A stretch of DNA of 64,000 nucleotides from Clostridia bacterium (GTDB lineage Bacteria; Bacillota; Clostridia; Oscillospirales; Acutalibacteraceae). The position numbers and the translations under genes were made by a program. The notes under the pieces were generated by a model, which was given only the letters and a program-made list of their open reading frames with translations, was not told the origin of the DNA and searched no databases. Positions 51,794 to 61,279 of the stretch are shown piece by piece; the first letter of the stretch is position 1, and every line of letters starts with the position of its first letter. The stretch is taken from assembly GCA_017428085.1 (NCBI GenBank), contig JAFRRP010000020.1, positions 1-64,000 on the forward strand, read 5' to 3'.

Positions 51794-51945
51794 GTAGCGC
51801 GGCACCTCAGTGCCGCTCCCAACAAAATGTAATTTTTATGAATGACGTCTCCTGTTGTTGGTCGTTTTGTCTATCATGTTGCCTGACCGGAAAATCCAAC
51901 AAAAAGAATGTTTGTGCTGACAGCGGCACTGAGGTGCCGCGCTAC
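51794..51945. repeat. REPIN-like element 2 (inverted pair of REP hairpins)
   Basis: A 152-bp element between hdrB and the fumarase gene. The ends (51794-51816 and 51923-51945) are identical to those of element 1 (9323-9477); the ~106-bp core differs from that of element 1. It fills most of the 192-bp gap. Confidence 0.8.
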
Positions 51946-51961
51946 CGCCGTCGTCGGAAAA

Positions 51962-53338
<1,377 letters not shown>

Positions 53339-53396
53339 ATCGTTTTCCTCCTGTATCCCGCCGGTCCCCCGGCGAGCGATTATTTTATTAAATTTT

Positions 53397-53425
53397 ATTA
53401 TAATTCAATAAAAAACAATATTCAA
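53397..53425 (-). promoter_or_regulatory. Sigma-A promoter of fumC
   Basis: On the minus strand TTGAAT, 17-bp spacer, TATAAT; leader about 60 bases. Confidence 0.78.
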
Positions 53426-53558
53426 GTGTTTTTTCGCAACTATTCGGCGGCGTTTTCCCCTTCCTTTGCCGCCGGACGAAAAAAAAAACGGCGGCGTTGC
53501 CGGCGGCATCGTCTGATTTAAACAGAAAGCGGCGGCGCTTTTTGTGGAAATTTGATAC

Positions 53559-53587
53559 TTGCGGACCGGCCGTGTTTTTACTATAAT
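53559..53587 (+). promoter_or_regulatory. Sigma-A promoter of the GLUG-repeat secreted-protein gene
   Basis: TTGCGG, 17-bp spacer, TATAAT. Confidence 0.75.
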
Positions 53588-53660
53588 TAAAATGTATCAG
53601 TGTGGGCCGCAAATACCGATTGCGGTCTGCCGGCAATCAATTACCTACGGAGGAATGAAA

Positions 53661-55205
53661 ATGAACAAAAGATTTTTAAAAATGCTATCGGTCCTTTTGA
53701 CCGCTGTCATGCTGATCGCCACGGCGTCCGTCGCCTTCGCGGCAGATCCGGCGCTGCCGGGCTCCGGCACGAAGGATGATCCCTATCGGGTTTCCAATCT
53801 CGACGACATTTGGGAACTGGTGGATTGCACTTCCGATTACGACGGCAAGTATATCGTGCTTGTCAATGATCTCTCGCTGGGCGGTGAGACCCTGGAGCCA
53901 ATTGGAACCGAAGACGAACCCTTTAAGGGGATTTTCGATGGTTGCGGGTATACTGTCGGCAATTTCAAAATGGGAAACAACGATTATTGCGGGCTTTTTG
54001 GTTGTTCGGAAGACGCATCGATTGGTAATGTTACCATTAAAAACGCTACGTTTACTTGCGCAAACAGCAGTAATGTCGGTCTGTTGGCAGGGTATGCCGT
54101 AAACACCTCGATCAGCAATGTCGTTACGGAAAACTGTACGATCGAAGCCGCTTCCAACGCGGGCGGCATTGTCGGAACGATCAAGGACGGTAAAGTCAGC
54201 GACTGCGTCAACGGTTGCAGCGTTACGCTTATTACCGGCAATGAAAGCGGACCCAACGCGGGCGGTATCGCGGGATCGGCGAAAGACAGTCAGATCCTTC
54301 GCTGCATCAATACAGCCGATGTCAGCGGCAACTACCAGAAAAACATCGGCGGCATCGTGGGTTCTTTGCAGGGAACGGTGAGTCATTGCCTTAATAAGGG
54401 TCTCATTTCTTCCAATGTCCTGAATCAATCCGATGCGTCCAACTCCGGCATCGCCGGTATCGCCGGTGCCGCCGGCGGTTCGATTGAGTATTGCGGCAAC
54501 GCTGGTTTGGTGTCTTCCGGATCCGACTGCGCCGGTATTTTTTCCGTGGCTGATGGACTTTCCGTCAGTTATTGCTATAACGCAGGCGTGATTGCGTGTA
54601 ATGACAACTTTAAGGAAAAATCGGATACCATCGGGCTTGGCGCTGAGGTCGAGCATTGTATCGGCGTCGGCGGCGACATTACGACTGATGATCTGCAAAG
54701 AAAAGCGATCTATGACGATGACGGTTGGGATTTTGAGACTGTTTGGTGTGAGCCCGGCAATTATCACGGTTATGTTTATCCCATGCTGTTGGACTGCAGT
54801 TTTCATAAGATGAAGAAGACGTCCAATGAGGCTACCTGTACTTCAGACGGAGGGATTAATTATGTTTGCGATGATCCGCAGACGCAGTGCTCGTTCAGTC
54901 ATTTTGCTATGACGCAAGCCGCCCTCGGCCACCAGAAGGTCGTAAAGAATACCGTTCCCGCCAACTGCACCGTGGAAGGTGAAAAAACCTACAAGTGCAA
55001 GCGCTGCGGCGAAGATCTGCCCGATGAAACGGAAGTCCTTCCCATCGATCCCAACAAGCATGTGGACGAGGACGGCGACAACATCTGCGATCTTTGCAAG
55101 AAGACGATCAAGCAGGAGGAAACGAAGAGAAACTTCTTCCAGAAGATCGGCGATTTCTTCAAGCGCATCTTTGACTGGATCAGGAACCTGTTCAAAAAGA
55201 AATGA
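53661..55205 (+). CDS. Secreted protein with GLUG-like repeats, Cys modules and amphipathic C-terminal tail
   Basis: A 514-residue exported protein. The signal peptide ends near VAFAA (about 26). Residues ~45-360 have repeats of the GLUG type (GGIVGTIKDGKVSDCVNGC, GGIAGSAKDSQILRC, GGIVGSLQGTVSHCLNKG) that fold as a beta-helix. Two Cys modules follow, with ATCTSDG..C and CTVEGEKTYKCKRCGED, similar to those in the 840-aa protein (56925). The last ~26 residues (from RNFFQKIGDFFKRIFDWIRN to the end) are a cationic amphipathic helix. ATG 53661 is preferred over 53655, which abuts the GGAGG. Composition is less GC-rich than neighbours, perhaps acquired. The function is unknown, likely surface binding. 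Confidence 0.8.
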   Translation: MNKRFLKMLSVLLTAVMLIATASVAFAADPALPGSGTKDDPYRVSNLDDIWELVDCTSDYDGKYIVLVNDLSLGGETLEPIGTEDEPFKGIFDGCGYTVGNFKMGNNDYCGLFGCSEDASIGNVTIKNATFTCANSSNVGLLAGYAVNTSISNVVTENCTIEAASNAGGIVGTIKDGKVSDCVNGCSVTLITGNESGPNAGGIAGSAKDSQILRCINTADVSGNYQKNIGGIVGSLQGTVSHCLNKGLISSNVLNQSDASNSGIAGIAGAAGGSIEYCGNAGLVSSGSDCAGIFSVADGLSVSYCYNAGVIACNDNFKEKSDTIGLGAEVEHCIGVGGDITTDDLQRKAIYDDDGWDFETVWCEPGNYHGYVYPMLLDCSFHKMKKTSNEATCTSDGGINYVCDDPQTQCSFSHFAMTQAALGHQKVVKNTVPANCTVEGEKTYKCKRCGEDLPDETEVLPIDPNKHVDEDGDNICDLCKKTIKQEETKRNFFQKIGDFFKRIFDWIRNLFKKK

Positions 55206-55227
55206 TCGTTTCGCGTTGATACCGACC

Positions 55228-55265
55228 GCAGCCCTGCCGTTCTTTTACGGCGGGGCTGCTTTTTC
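55228..55265 (+). terminator. Intrinsic terminator after the GLUG-repeat gene
   Basis: GCAGCCCTGCCG-TTCTTTTA-CGGCGGGGCTGC followed by TTTTT. It overlaps the 3' end of the convergent lipoprotein gene. Confidence 0.82.
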
Positions 55266-55745
55266 CCGCGTCTGTTCGTATCGCAGCATCAGCGAAACGC
55301 CCTTGGTCGTCTGAAAGAATACCGCCCTGTAACGGCCGTATTCCGCCGACAGCGTTTTATCCCGGAAAAACGAACCGGGATCGGCCAGCTGCAATTGCGC
55401 CGTTACGTCGGCAAGCGCCTCCCGTGGCCAGAAGACCTCCGTGACGGCGCAGGCCAGCGCGGAGAAATCTTCCGCCATGCCCGCGTCCGTCGCGGTCAGC
55501 GAAACGAAGGTCAGGCGTTGGCGTTCGTCCTCGGCCGCCTTCAGCAGCAGCGTTCCCGCGTCCGTGCGGTAAAACACGTGATAGACGCCTTCCTTGCGGA
55601 ACAAAGTTTGCGTATCGAAGGCGTATTGTTCATCCGCCTCGCGCAGGCGGCGTTCCAGCTCCCACACGCCGAACCGTTCCGCCCGCGTACAGGCGCACAG
55701 CATCGAAACGGACAGCAGGACCATAACGGCGCGGATCGTTTTCAT
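55245..55745 (-). CDS. Small lipoprotein of unknown function
   Basis: A 166-residue protein. The signal peptide ends in lipobox SMLCAC, so the mature N-terminus is a lipid-modified Cys (about 18 or 20). The rest is soluble, with alternating helix and strand and no recognised motif. I do not recognise the family. The 3' end overlaps the terminator of the convergent upstream gene. A period-7 AT-rich repeat (about 55785-55815) lies upstream of its start. Confidence 0.7.
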   Translation of the reverse strand: MKTIRAVMVLLSVSMLCACTRAERFGVWELERRLREADEQYAFDTQTLFRKEGVYHVFYRTDAGTLLLKAAEDERQRLTFVSLTATDAGMAEDFSALACAVTEVFWPREALADVTAQLQLADPGSFFRDKTLSAEYGRYRAVFFQTTKGVSLMLRYEQTREKAAPP

Positions 55746-55784
55746 GGTATCGTCTCCTTGTAAACGGGGTTTGTTGATCCGGTC

Positions 55785-55815
55785 GGAACTCCGAATTCTG
55801 AATTCCGAACTGCCC
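55785..55815. repeat. Short heptamer array (ATTCCGA type)
   Basis: ACTCCGA, ATTCTGA, ATTCCGA, ACTGCCC in direct succession, in the gap between divergent genes. This is another sequence variant with the same 7-bp period. Confidence 0.5.
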
Positions 55816-55916
55816 CCTCCGACTGACTTTCGGTTTTAAATATTTTTACCAAACCTCTTTTCTAATTTAAAAATATGTATTATAATGAAATTCAGAACAG
55901 AAAAAGGATGATCGGT

Positions 55917-56849
55917 ATGAGTAATACTCCCAATGAAAACAACGGCGTCAACGACGTCTATCGGGACATCTCCGCGATATTCAATATCGACGAAAGAAAG
56001 GCGGCCGGCAGCCCTGTCGAAAAAACGACGGACGCGCCGAAAAAGAACGAGCGCATCCTGACCGCGCCGGAGGGTATGAAGCACCTGCCCAGGGACGAGC
56101 GCAAAAAGATGAAAAAGGACGAGCGCAGGGAAAAGCGCGCCGTCCGGCTGAAAAAGGCCAAGACCCGCGCCATCATCGTCCTTTCCGCGGCGCTGGCGGT
56201 CGCGGTCATAGCCGGCGTGATCCGGTGGAAGATCGTGGACGCAAAGAAGCCCGTCGTGGCGGTGACAAGGGCGGTGGTGGAAACGCTGGACCGCAGCTAT
56301 ACCGACAGCGCCGTGATCTCCGCGGACGGCAAAACGACGGTGGCGGTGCTGATCGACAACGATTACGACGTACACTTTATCGCCAAAAACCTGCGGGCGG
56401 AGGTCGTCAACGCCGCCGGGGCGACGGTGACCGGCAAGGTAACAGACATCAAGGAGGAAAAGCCGGGCGCCGACAGCTTTACGTGGCTGGCTTCCGCGCT
56501 GTTGGGCGAGCTGCCGGAGGTGCCGTTCTACGCGGTGTATATCACGTTGGACGACCCGGACGGGGTCCTGCTGGGTGGGGAAAAGGCCACCGCCAGGATC
56601 ATCACGGAAACGGCGGAAAACGCCGTCGTGATCCCCGCCGCGGCGGTCTTTATGGACGGCGCGCAGCCATACGTGTGGATCTACCATCCCTTTACCAAAA
56701 CGCTGTCCCGGCAGGATATCGCCGTGGGCGTGTCCTCAGACGAACAGACGGAGGTGCTGCGGGGGCTGGACAAGGGAGACCGGGTGATCTCCGGTTCGTC
56801 GGTACCCTCGTCGGAGCTGTACGAGGGCGTCAAGGTGAAGCTGAAATAA
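55917..56849 (+). CDS. Membrane-fusion-like (HlyD/RND adaptor-type) protein
   Basis: A 310-residue protein. A charged, Lys-rich cytosolic N-terminus (about 1-80) precedes one membrane helix (about 83-101). The outside part has LLGGEKATARIITETAENAVVIPAAAVFMDGAQPYVWIY (about 210-250) and ends GLDKGDRVISGS, the beta-barrel and C-terminal pattern of membrane-fusion proteins. The long coiled coil and lipoyl halves are missing or very short. No ABC or RND transporter gene is adjacent. ATG 55917 has AAGGA eight bases upstream; the upstream start at 55908 is within that site. It may serve a peptidoglycan- or export-related role; the partner is unknown. Confidence 0.65.
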   Translation: MSNTPNENNGVNDVYRDISAIFNIDERKAAGSPVEKTTDAPKKNERILTAPEGMKHLPRDERKKMKKDERREKRAVRLKKAKTRAIIVLSAALAVAVIAGVIRWKIVDAKKPVVAVTRAVVETLDRSYTDSAVISADGKTTVAVLIDNDYDVHFIAKNLRAEVVNAAGATVTGKVTDIKEEKPGADSFTWLASALLGELPEVPFYAVYITLDDPDGVLLGGEKATARIITETAENAVVIPAAAVFMDGAQPYVWIYHPFTKTLSRQDIAVGVSSDEQTEVLRGLDKGDRVISGSSVPSSELYEGVKVKLK

Positions 56850-56865
56850 CGGCGCGAATTACCGA

Positions 56866-56894
56866 TTGCATATTCGCTGATCATATGATATAAT
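56866..56894 (+). promoter_or_regulatory. Sigma-A promoter of the dockerin/Cys-repeat gene
   Basis: TTGCAT, 17-bp spacer, TATAAT; 30 bases before the start codon. Confidence 0.82.
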
Positions 56895-56924
56895 AATTGT
56901 TACTTCTCTCAAGGGGGAAACGGG

Positions 56925-59447
56925 ATGAAAAAAAGGATTCTGCCGGTATTGCTCGCCGCGGCGCTGTCGTTCTGCTTTGCCGCCGGCGCGCTGGCCGCTG
57001 TCACGATCACGCCGGAGGAGCTGAAAACGCTGCCCCGGGTGTCGGAATACGCCTTCTGCGAGGCCATCGGCGACGCCGACCTCAGCGGCCATGTGGAGCC
57101 GGAGGACGCGCGGCTGATCCTGCGCGCCACGGTGCGGCTGGAACAGCTCAGCGCCAGGCAGCTGATCCTCTGCGATACCAACGGCGACCGGCACGTGAAC
57201 GCGGAGGACGCCCGCAACGCGCTGCGGTTCTCCGTGGGGCTGGACAGCGACAAACGTCCCTCCCACTATACCGAAACCGTGGTGGTCTCCGAGCCCACCT
57301 GCGCCGAAGAGGGCTACACGGTGCGCTACTGCCTGCTGTGCGAAAAGATCTTCAGCGAGCAGAAGACCCCGAAGACGGATCACGTGGCGGGCGTTTGGGA
57401 GGTCACCGCTCCCGCCACCTGTCAGGAAAACGGCGTCACGGAGTGCAAGTGCATCTACTGCGGGCAGACGCTGATGACGGATATCCTGCCCAAGGGCGAC
57501 CACGTCTACGGCGACTGGATCTATCCCGACGGAAAAAGCTGCGTGAAATCCGTCAAGCGCTACCGGGACTGCACCGTGTGCGGCGCAAGGCAGAACGAGA
57601 TCGTGCCGGCCGTCGGTACGCATAAATACGAATGGGTCGTCACGAAGGAAGCCACCTGTACGGAGGACGGCGAGCGCACCTACATGTGCGTCAACTGCGA
57701 CAACCGGATCCGGTCGGAGGTCATCCCCGCCACGGGGCACGACGCGCCGGACTGGACCGTCACCAAAAAGGCCACCTGCACCGAGGAAGGCGTGCGGGAA
57801 AAGATCTGCCTGAACTGCGGGCAATCGCTGGAAAAAGAGGCGATCCCCGCCCCCGGGCACGATTTCAACAACGTCTATTATAAAGAGCTGGCCGCCCCCA
57901 CCTGTCAGGCGGAGGGCAGGGCGCAGGGCGTGTGCTCCGTGTGCGGCGAAAGCCACGAATTCACACTGCCGAAGACCGCGCATAAATATACCAAAGCGCC
58001 CGTGACGGTCAAGCGCGCCACCTGTACGGAGGACGGGCTGATCGAAGCGGAGTGCGCCTGGTGCGGCGAGATCAAAGAGGTGGTGCCCGCCGCCGGCCAC
58101 ACGCTGACGTGGCATATCGCCAAGGAGGCCACCTGTACCGCCCAGGGCGAAAAGGTGAGCGTCTGCTCCGTGTGCGGCGCGACAGTGGAACGGCAGTCGA
58201 TCCCCAAGGCCGCCCACACCTACGGCGGCGCTGTCACGATGATCAAGGAGCCGACCTGCTCCGAAGCGGGCTCCTGCTACGTCACCTGTAAGGTGTGCGG
58301 CGACAAACTGGTGCGGGATCTGCCCGCCACCGGCGTCCACGTGGCCGGCGACGAGACCGTCACCGTGAAGGAAGCCACCTGTACGGAGGACCGGCGCTTC
58401 GAATACAAGTGCAAATACTGCGGCGCGGAAATGCCGGAGACCGAAAAGGCCGAAAAGGGCACCGCCCTGGGCCACGATTTCCGAGGCTGGACCACGCTGT
58501 CCGCGCCGGCCTGCACCGTGCCCGGCAAAAAACAGAGCGTCTGCGCCCGCTGCGGCGCGGAGGCGATCCTCGATATCGAGCCGCTGGGCCATCAGTCCAC
58601 CGGCCAATGGGAGATCGCGGAACAGCCCACCTGCGCCAAGGAGGGGCTGGAGGTGATCCGCTGTAAGTTCTGCGGCGAAATGGTGGAAAAGCGGGCGATC
58701 GCCAAAAAGGATCATACGCTGACGGTCAGAGTTGTCGCCGTTGCCACCTGCCAGAGCGAGGGCCGCGAGATCGTGGAGTGTACGGTCTGCGGCGAGGTAG
58801 TGGATACCGTCGTGAAGCCCAAGAAGGAGCATGTGCCCGTCTATAAGGTCACAAAGGAGGCCACCTGCGCCGCGGAGGGCACGGAAACGATCACCTGCGA
58901 CGTGTGCAAACAGCAGATCGGCGTCAACGTGATCCCCAAGACCGCCCATACCCCCGTTACCGTCACGGTCATGGCGCCCACCTGCGTCGATACCGGGCTG
59001 GACGCGATCCAGTGCTCGGTCTGCGGCGAGGTGCTGGAGGAGATCGAAACCCCGAAGGGCGACCACAGCTTCGCCCCCGGCGCGGTGACGGAGCCAGCCG
59101 CCCTTTCCACGTTCCGCTGGAACGGCACCAAGGGCACGGTATACGGCTGGCGCGCCTGCCGCTGTACCGTGTGCGGCGAAATGAAGGATAACGAGAAATA
59201 CACCCGCGTGAGCGTTTCCGGCGAATGGGAGCCGGTGTTCGACGCCCGCACAAACCTGACGGAGGGCCGTATCATGTTCCGCTTCAAGGACGCGGCAGCC
59301 TACGACAGCGTGATCAAAGTCGTCTGGTCTTACGGCGATATTCCCACAACGGTGGAGGTCAAGCCGGTAAACGGCCTGTATTCGTTTACCGTTCCCGCCG
59401 GGGCCGCCGTGACGGATACGATCTATATTTTCGTGATCTCACAATAA
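56925..59447 (+). CDS. Secreted dockerin protein with 15 Cys3-His repeats
   Basis: An 840-residue exported protein. The signal peptide ends near GALAA (about 25). Residues ~48-105 form a type I dockerin with two calcium loops, DADLSGHVEPEDA and DTNGDRHVNAEDA. From ~120 to ~725 there are 15 repeats of about 40 residues with the pattern TC-x(8-10)-CxxCG-x(n)-IP...GH, so each has three Cys and one His that could bind one zinc. The C-terminal ~115 residues are beta-rich. The dockerin is at the N-terminus, not the usual C-terminus. GH36 follows 25 bases downstream. Surface scaffold and metal storage are both possible; cysteines might form disulfides instead. Confidence 0.85.
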   Translation: MKKRILPVLLAAALSFCFAAGALAAVTITPEELKTLPRVSEYAFCEAIGDADLSGHVEPEDARLILRATVRLEQLSARQLILCDTNGDRHVNAEDARNALRFSVGLDSDKRPSHYTETVVVSEPTCAEEGYTVRYCLLCEKIFSEQKTPKTDHVAGVWEVTAPATCQENGVTECKCIYCGQTLMTDILPKGDHVYGDWIYPDGKSCVKSVKRYRDCTVCGARQNEIVPAVGTHKYEWVVTKEATCTEDGERTYMCVNCDNRIRSEVIPATGHDAPDWTVTKKATCTEEGVREKICLNCGQSLEKEAIPAPGHDFNNVYYKELAAPTCQAEGRAQGVCSVCGESHEFTLPKTAHKYTKAPVTVKRATCTEDGLIEAECAWCGEIKEVVPAAGHTLTWHIAKEATCTAQGEKVSVCSVCGATVERQSIPKAAHTYGGAVTMIKEPTCSEAGSCYVTCKVCGDKLVRDLPATGVHVAGDETVTVKEATCTEDRRFEYKCKYCGAEMPETEKAEKGTALGHDFRGWTTLSAPACTVPGKKQSVCARCGAEAILDIEPLGHQSTGQWEIAEQPTCAKEGLEVIRCKFCGEMVEKRAIAKKDHTLTVRVVAVATCQSEGREIVECTVCGEVVDTVVKPKKEHVPVYKVTKEATCAAEGTETITCDVCKQQIGVNVIPKTAHTPVTVTVMAPTCVDTGLDAIQCSVCGEVLEEIETPKGDHSFAPGAVTEPAALSTFRWNGTKGTVYGWRACRCTVCGEMKDNEKYTRVSVSGEWEPVFDARTNLTEGRIMFRFKDAAAYDSVIKVVWSYGDIPTTVEVKPVNGLYSFTVPAGAAVTDTIYIFVISQ

Positions 59448-59472
59448 TCAAAGAAAGAGGAGAGATATCGCC

Positions 59473-61152
59473 ATGCAGAATCCCGTATTGACCATCGTTT
59501 ACAATTGCGAGGGCAGAAGATTTACTTCCCACCGGACGGAGAACGAGCACTTCAAAATCGATTTCAGCTTTTCGGATGGGGCGGTCAAAGCGAAGCTGAC
59601 GCCGAAAACGCCTCTCACGCTGCTGAAATTCCGCGTCCGCTTCGACCACGAGTATATCCCCGGCGACCTGTTTTTCGGCAACGGTTATCAGGCATGGACC
59701 ACCAGCCGCGAGTACCGCACCACCGATAAGATGCGTAATATGATCCCGCTGGCCGCCACCAGAAAGCTGAAGGAGCTGGCGGGCATCTCCGCCGACTGGC
59801 GCTTTGTGGACTGGCCGGAGGAAGCCGGCAAATTCCTCAGCCATACCTATACCTACGTCCGCCGCGGCGACGAGCTGCTGTTCATCGGCTCGCTGTCCGA
59901 AAAAACGGGCTTTACCGTGATCTACGCCGACGTCAACGCGGATACCCTTACCGTGGCGAAGGACGTGGAGGGCGCCGAAGTGACGGATGAATACGACCTG
60001 TTGGACGCGGTGATCCTGCGGGGCGGCTACGACGAGGTGTTCGACGCCTACTTCAAGGCCATGGGGCTGGGCAAGCCCCGCATCGACCATATGTCCGGCT
60101 ATACCTCCTGGTACAACTATTTCCAGAAGATCGACGAAAACATCATCCTGCGCGACCTGAACGCTTTGGACCCGGTGAAGGACAGCGTGTCCATCTTCCA
60201 GGTGGACGACGGCTATGAGACCTATGTGGGCGACTGGCTGGACCCCAACCCCGCCAAGTTCCCCCGCGGCATGAAATACATTGCCGGGCAGGTGCATGAA
60301 AAGGGCTATCTGGCGGGTATCTGGCTGGCGCCGTTCAATCTGCAGCGCGCCTCCCGCATGTATAAAGAACACCCGGACTGGGTCATCAAGGGCCCGGACG
60401 GCAAACCCCTGCTGGGCTGCGCGGGCTGGGGCGGCGCCTATACCATGGATATCTACAACGAGGAAGCGCGCGCCTATATCAAAGAGTTCTTCGACGTGGT
60501 CCTGAACGACTGGGGCTATGATATGGTGAAGCTGGACTTCCTGTACAGCCAGTGCATGTACCCCCGCAACGGCAAATCCCGCGGGCAGATCATGTGCGAG
60601 GCCATGGCGTTCCTGCGGGAGTGCTGCGGCGACAAGCTGATCCTGGGCTGCGGCGTACACCACGGCGCCTCCTTCGGCTACGTGGACGCCTGCCGCATCA
60701 GCTGCGATGTGGACCTGAAGTACGACGGCAAATTCTACAACAAGCTGCACGTCAACAACGAGATCCCGTCGGCGAAAAACGCCATCACCAACGCGATCTT
60801 CCGCCGTCACCTGAACGGCAGGGCCTTTTGCAGCGACCCGGACGTGTTCTTCCTCCGTTACTCCAACCTGACCTTTACCATGGAGCAAAAGCTGCTGCTG
60901 GCGGGCATCAACCACATTTTCGGCGACGTGCTGTTCGTCTCCGACAACGCGGAGGAATACACGCAGAAGGATATGGAGGTCGTGAAGAAGGTCTTCGCGA
61001 AATCCGACCTCAAGGTGCTTTCCGCCGGTTACGTCACCGAAGACGAGATCGCCATCGAGCTGGAAAAGGACGGCGCGGAAAAGACGCTGGTCTTCAGCAT
61101 GGAGACGGGCAGAAGCAACATCGCCGACGTGCTCGGTTTCCCGGAACCGTAA
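59473..61152 (+). CDS. Glycoside hydrolase family 36 alpha-galactosidase-type enzyme
   Basis: A 559-residue protein without signal peptide. The beta/alpha-barrel part has FQVDDGYET (about 239-247) and GIWLAPF (about 280-286), the nucleophile segment DMVKLDFLY (about 351-359, Asp of KxDF) and the acid/base segment CRISCDV (about 407-413, RxSxD). These are characteristic of GH36/GH27 clan D. It most likely releases alpha-galactose or transfers it, inside the cell. GAGGAGAG precedes the ATG. It is 25 bases behind the secreted dockerin gene and shares its promoter, an unusual pairing of a surface protein and a cytosolic glycosidase. Confidence 0.9.
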   Translation: MQNPVLTIVYNCEGRRFTSHRTENEHFKIDFSFSDGAVKAKLTPKTPLTLLKFRVRFDHEYIPGDLFFGNGYQAWTTSREYRTTDKMRNMIPLAATRKLKELAGISADWRFVDWPEEAGKFLSHTYTYVRRGDELLFIGSLSEKTGFTVIYADVNADTLTVAKDVEGAEVTDEYDLLDAVILRGGYDEVFDAYFKAMGLGKPRIDHMSGYTSWYNYFQKIDENIILRDLNALDPVKDSVSIFQVDDGYETYVGDWLDPNPAKFPRGMKYIAGQVHEKGYLAGIWLAPFNLQRASRMYKEHPDWVIKGPDGKPLLGCAGWGGAYTMDIYNEEARAYIKEFFDVVLNDWGYDMVKLDFLYSQCMYPRNGKSRGQIMCEAMAFLRECCGDKLILGCGVHHGASFGYVDACRISCDVDLKYDGKFYNKLHVNNEIPSAKNAITNAIFRRHLNGRAFCSDPDVFFLRYSNLTFTMEQKLLLAGINHIFGDVLFVSDNAEEYTQKDMEVVKKVFAKSDLKVLSAGYVTEDEIAIELEKDGAEKTLVFSMETGRSNIADVLGFPEP

Positions 61153-61192
61153 AGATTTTTGCCCGATTTGTCGATAATCGTCGTTTTCGGTG

Positions 61193-61221
61193 TTGACGAA
61201 AACGCGCGCGTCATGTATAAT
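61193..61221 (+). promoter_or_regulatory. Sigma-A promoter of the exported 421-aa protein gene
   Basis: TTGACG, 17-bp spacer, TATAAT; 58 bases before the start. Confidence 0.8.
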
Positions 61222-61279
61222 AACTATATATAGTTATTTTTCGGAAAAATGCGGAGGTTTCCGCGTGGGAGGACCGGTT

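Larger units (their letters stand above)
53339..53660. other. Divergent intergenic region (fumC and secreted-protein promoters)
   Basis: A 322-base gap. Two divergent promoters (53397 minus and 53559 plus) account for the useful signals. The middle (53440-53540) is GC-rich with a poly-A run and shows no gene. Confidence 0.6.

Noticed and set aside
56925..59447. Cellulosome gene cluster
   Set aside because: One dockerin only; no cohesin scaffold and no dockerin-bearing hydrolase is present in the window.
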